DNA from: an uncultured Bacillota bacterium
GTDB taxonomy: Bacteria; Bacillota; Dehalobacteriia; UBA7702
Assembly: GCA_902766525.1 (NCBI GenBank)
Contig: CACXDX010000208.1
Location: 1 to 6,138 of the forward strand
DNA length: 6,138 bases
Direction: 5' to 3'
Positions 6,102 through 6,138 of this stretch are shown here, piece after piece. The number at the start of each line of letters is the position of its first letter. Within the stretch, counting starts at the first letter, position 1. A model generated the notes under the pieces. The model was not told the origin of the DNA. It searched no databases and was given only the letters and a program-made list of their open reading frames with translations. The translations under genes and the position numbers were made by a program.

Positions 6102-6138
6102 TTATTCGGGGAATAAAACGGTAGCGGCTAAATCTTCC
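6102..6138 (-). CDS. Possible 3' end of a convergent minus-strand gene
   Basis: From the right edge, one minus-strand frame reads EDLAATVLFPE and ends in TAA at 6104-6102. It has a normal-looking composition for a protein C-terminus and lies about 50 bases before the bidirectional terminator, as expected for a convergent neighbour. Only 11 codons are visible, so neither family nor reality of the gene can be established. A second minus frame is also open from the edge to about 6074, so the frame choice itself is uncertain. Confidence 0.3.
   Translation of the reverse strand, partial: EDLAATVLFPE

Noticed and set aside
1..6138. CRISPR array, insertion sequence, tRNA or rRNA
   Set aside because: No spaced direct repeats, transposase motifs, terminal inverted repeats or RNA-gene signatures were seen on either strand.

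Overview
The window looks like an ordinary chromosomal stretch from an anaerobic or microaerophilic member of the Bacillota (a Clostridia- or Negativicutes-like bacterium). The clues are a rubrerythrin, a LytR-CpsA-Psr (LCP) protein paired with a TagA-type glycosyltransferase, a Gram-positive-style lipoprotein, purine-rich AGGAGG-type ribosome binding sites, and intrinsic terminators with clear hairpin plus T-tract. The genus cannot be told from the sequence alone. I see no mobile element, CRISPR array, rRNA, tRNA or phage gene. There is no gene-free stretch over 300 bases.

Layout: five genes run on the minus strand, so they are transcribed right to left. In transcription order they are an L-asparaginase-family protein (5211-4201), an amino-acid-type ABC-transporter substrate-binding lipoprotein (4081-3203), a TRZ/ATZ-family amidohydrolase/deaminase (3126-1840), an LCP cell-wall ligase (1760-648) and a TagA/WecG/CpsF glycosyltransferase (641 to beyond the left edge). 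One gene, a two-domain rubrerythrin (5353-5985), runs on the plus strand, divergent from the asparaginase gene across a 141-base intergenic region that holds signals for both. A strong, probably bidirectional terminator follows rubrerythrin (6011-6055). A short open frame beyond it may be the 3' end of a convergent minus-strand gene.

How the genes work together: the LCP and TagA genes are 6 bases apart and form a functional pair, with synthesis of an undecaprenyl-linked disaccharide for a teichoic-acid-like or other secondary wall polymer and then attachment of that polymer to the wall. The asparaginase-family protein and the amino-acid-binding lipoprotein may both serve amino-acid scavenging, but a 119-base gap with a weak hairpin lies between them and no permease or ATPase gene is present. 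The amidohydrolase probably deaminates a purine nucleoside such as S-adenosylhomocysteine or 5'-methylthioadenosine. It is separated from the lipoprotein gene by a good terminator that ends just before its ribosome binding site.

No clearly novel system is visible. The points most worth a second look are the asparaginase-family protein with a glutamine where the catalytic lysine is expected, and the terminator abutting the amidohydrolase ribosome binding site.
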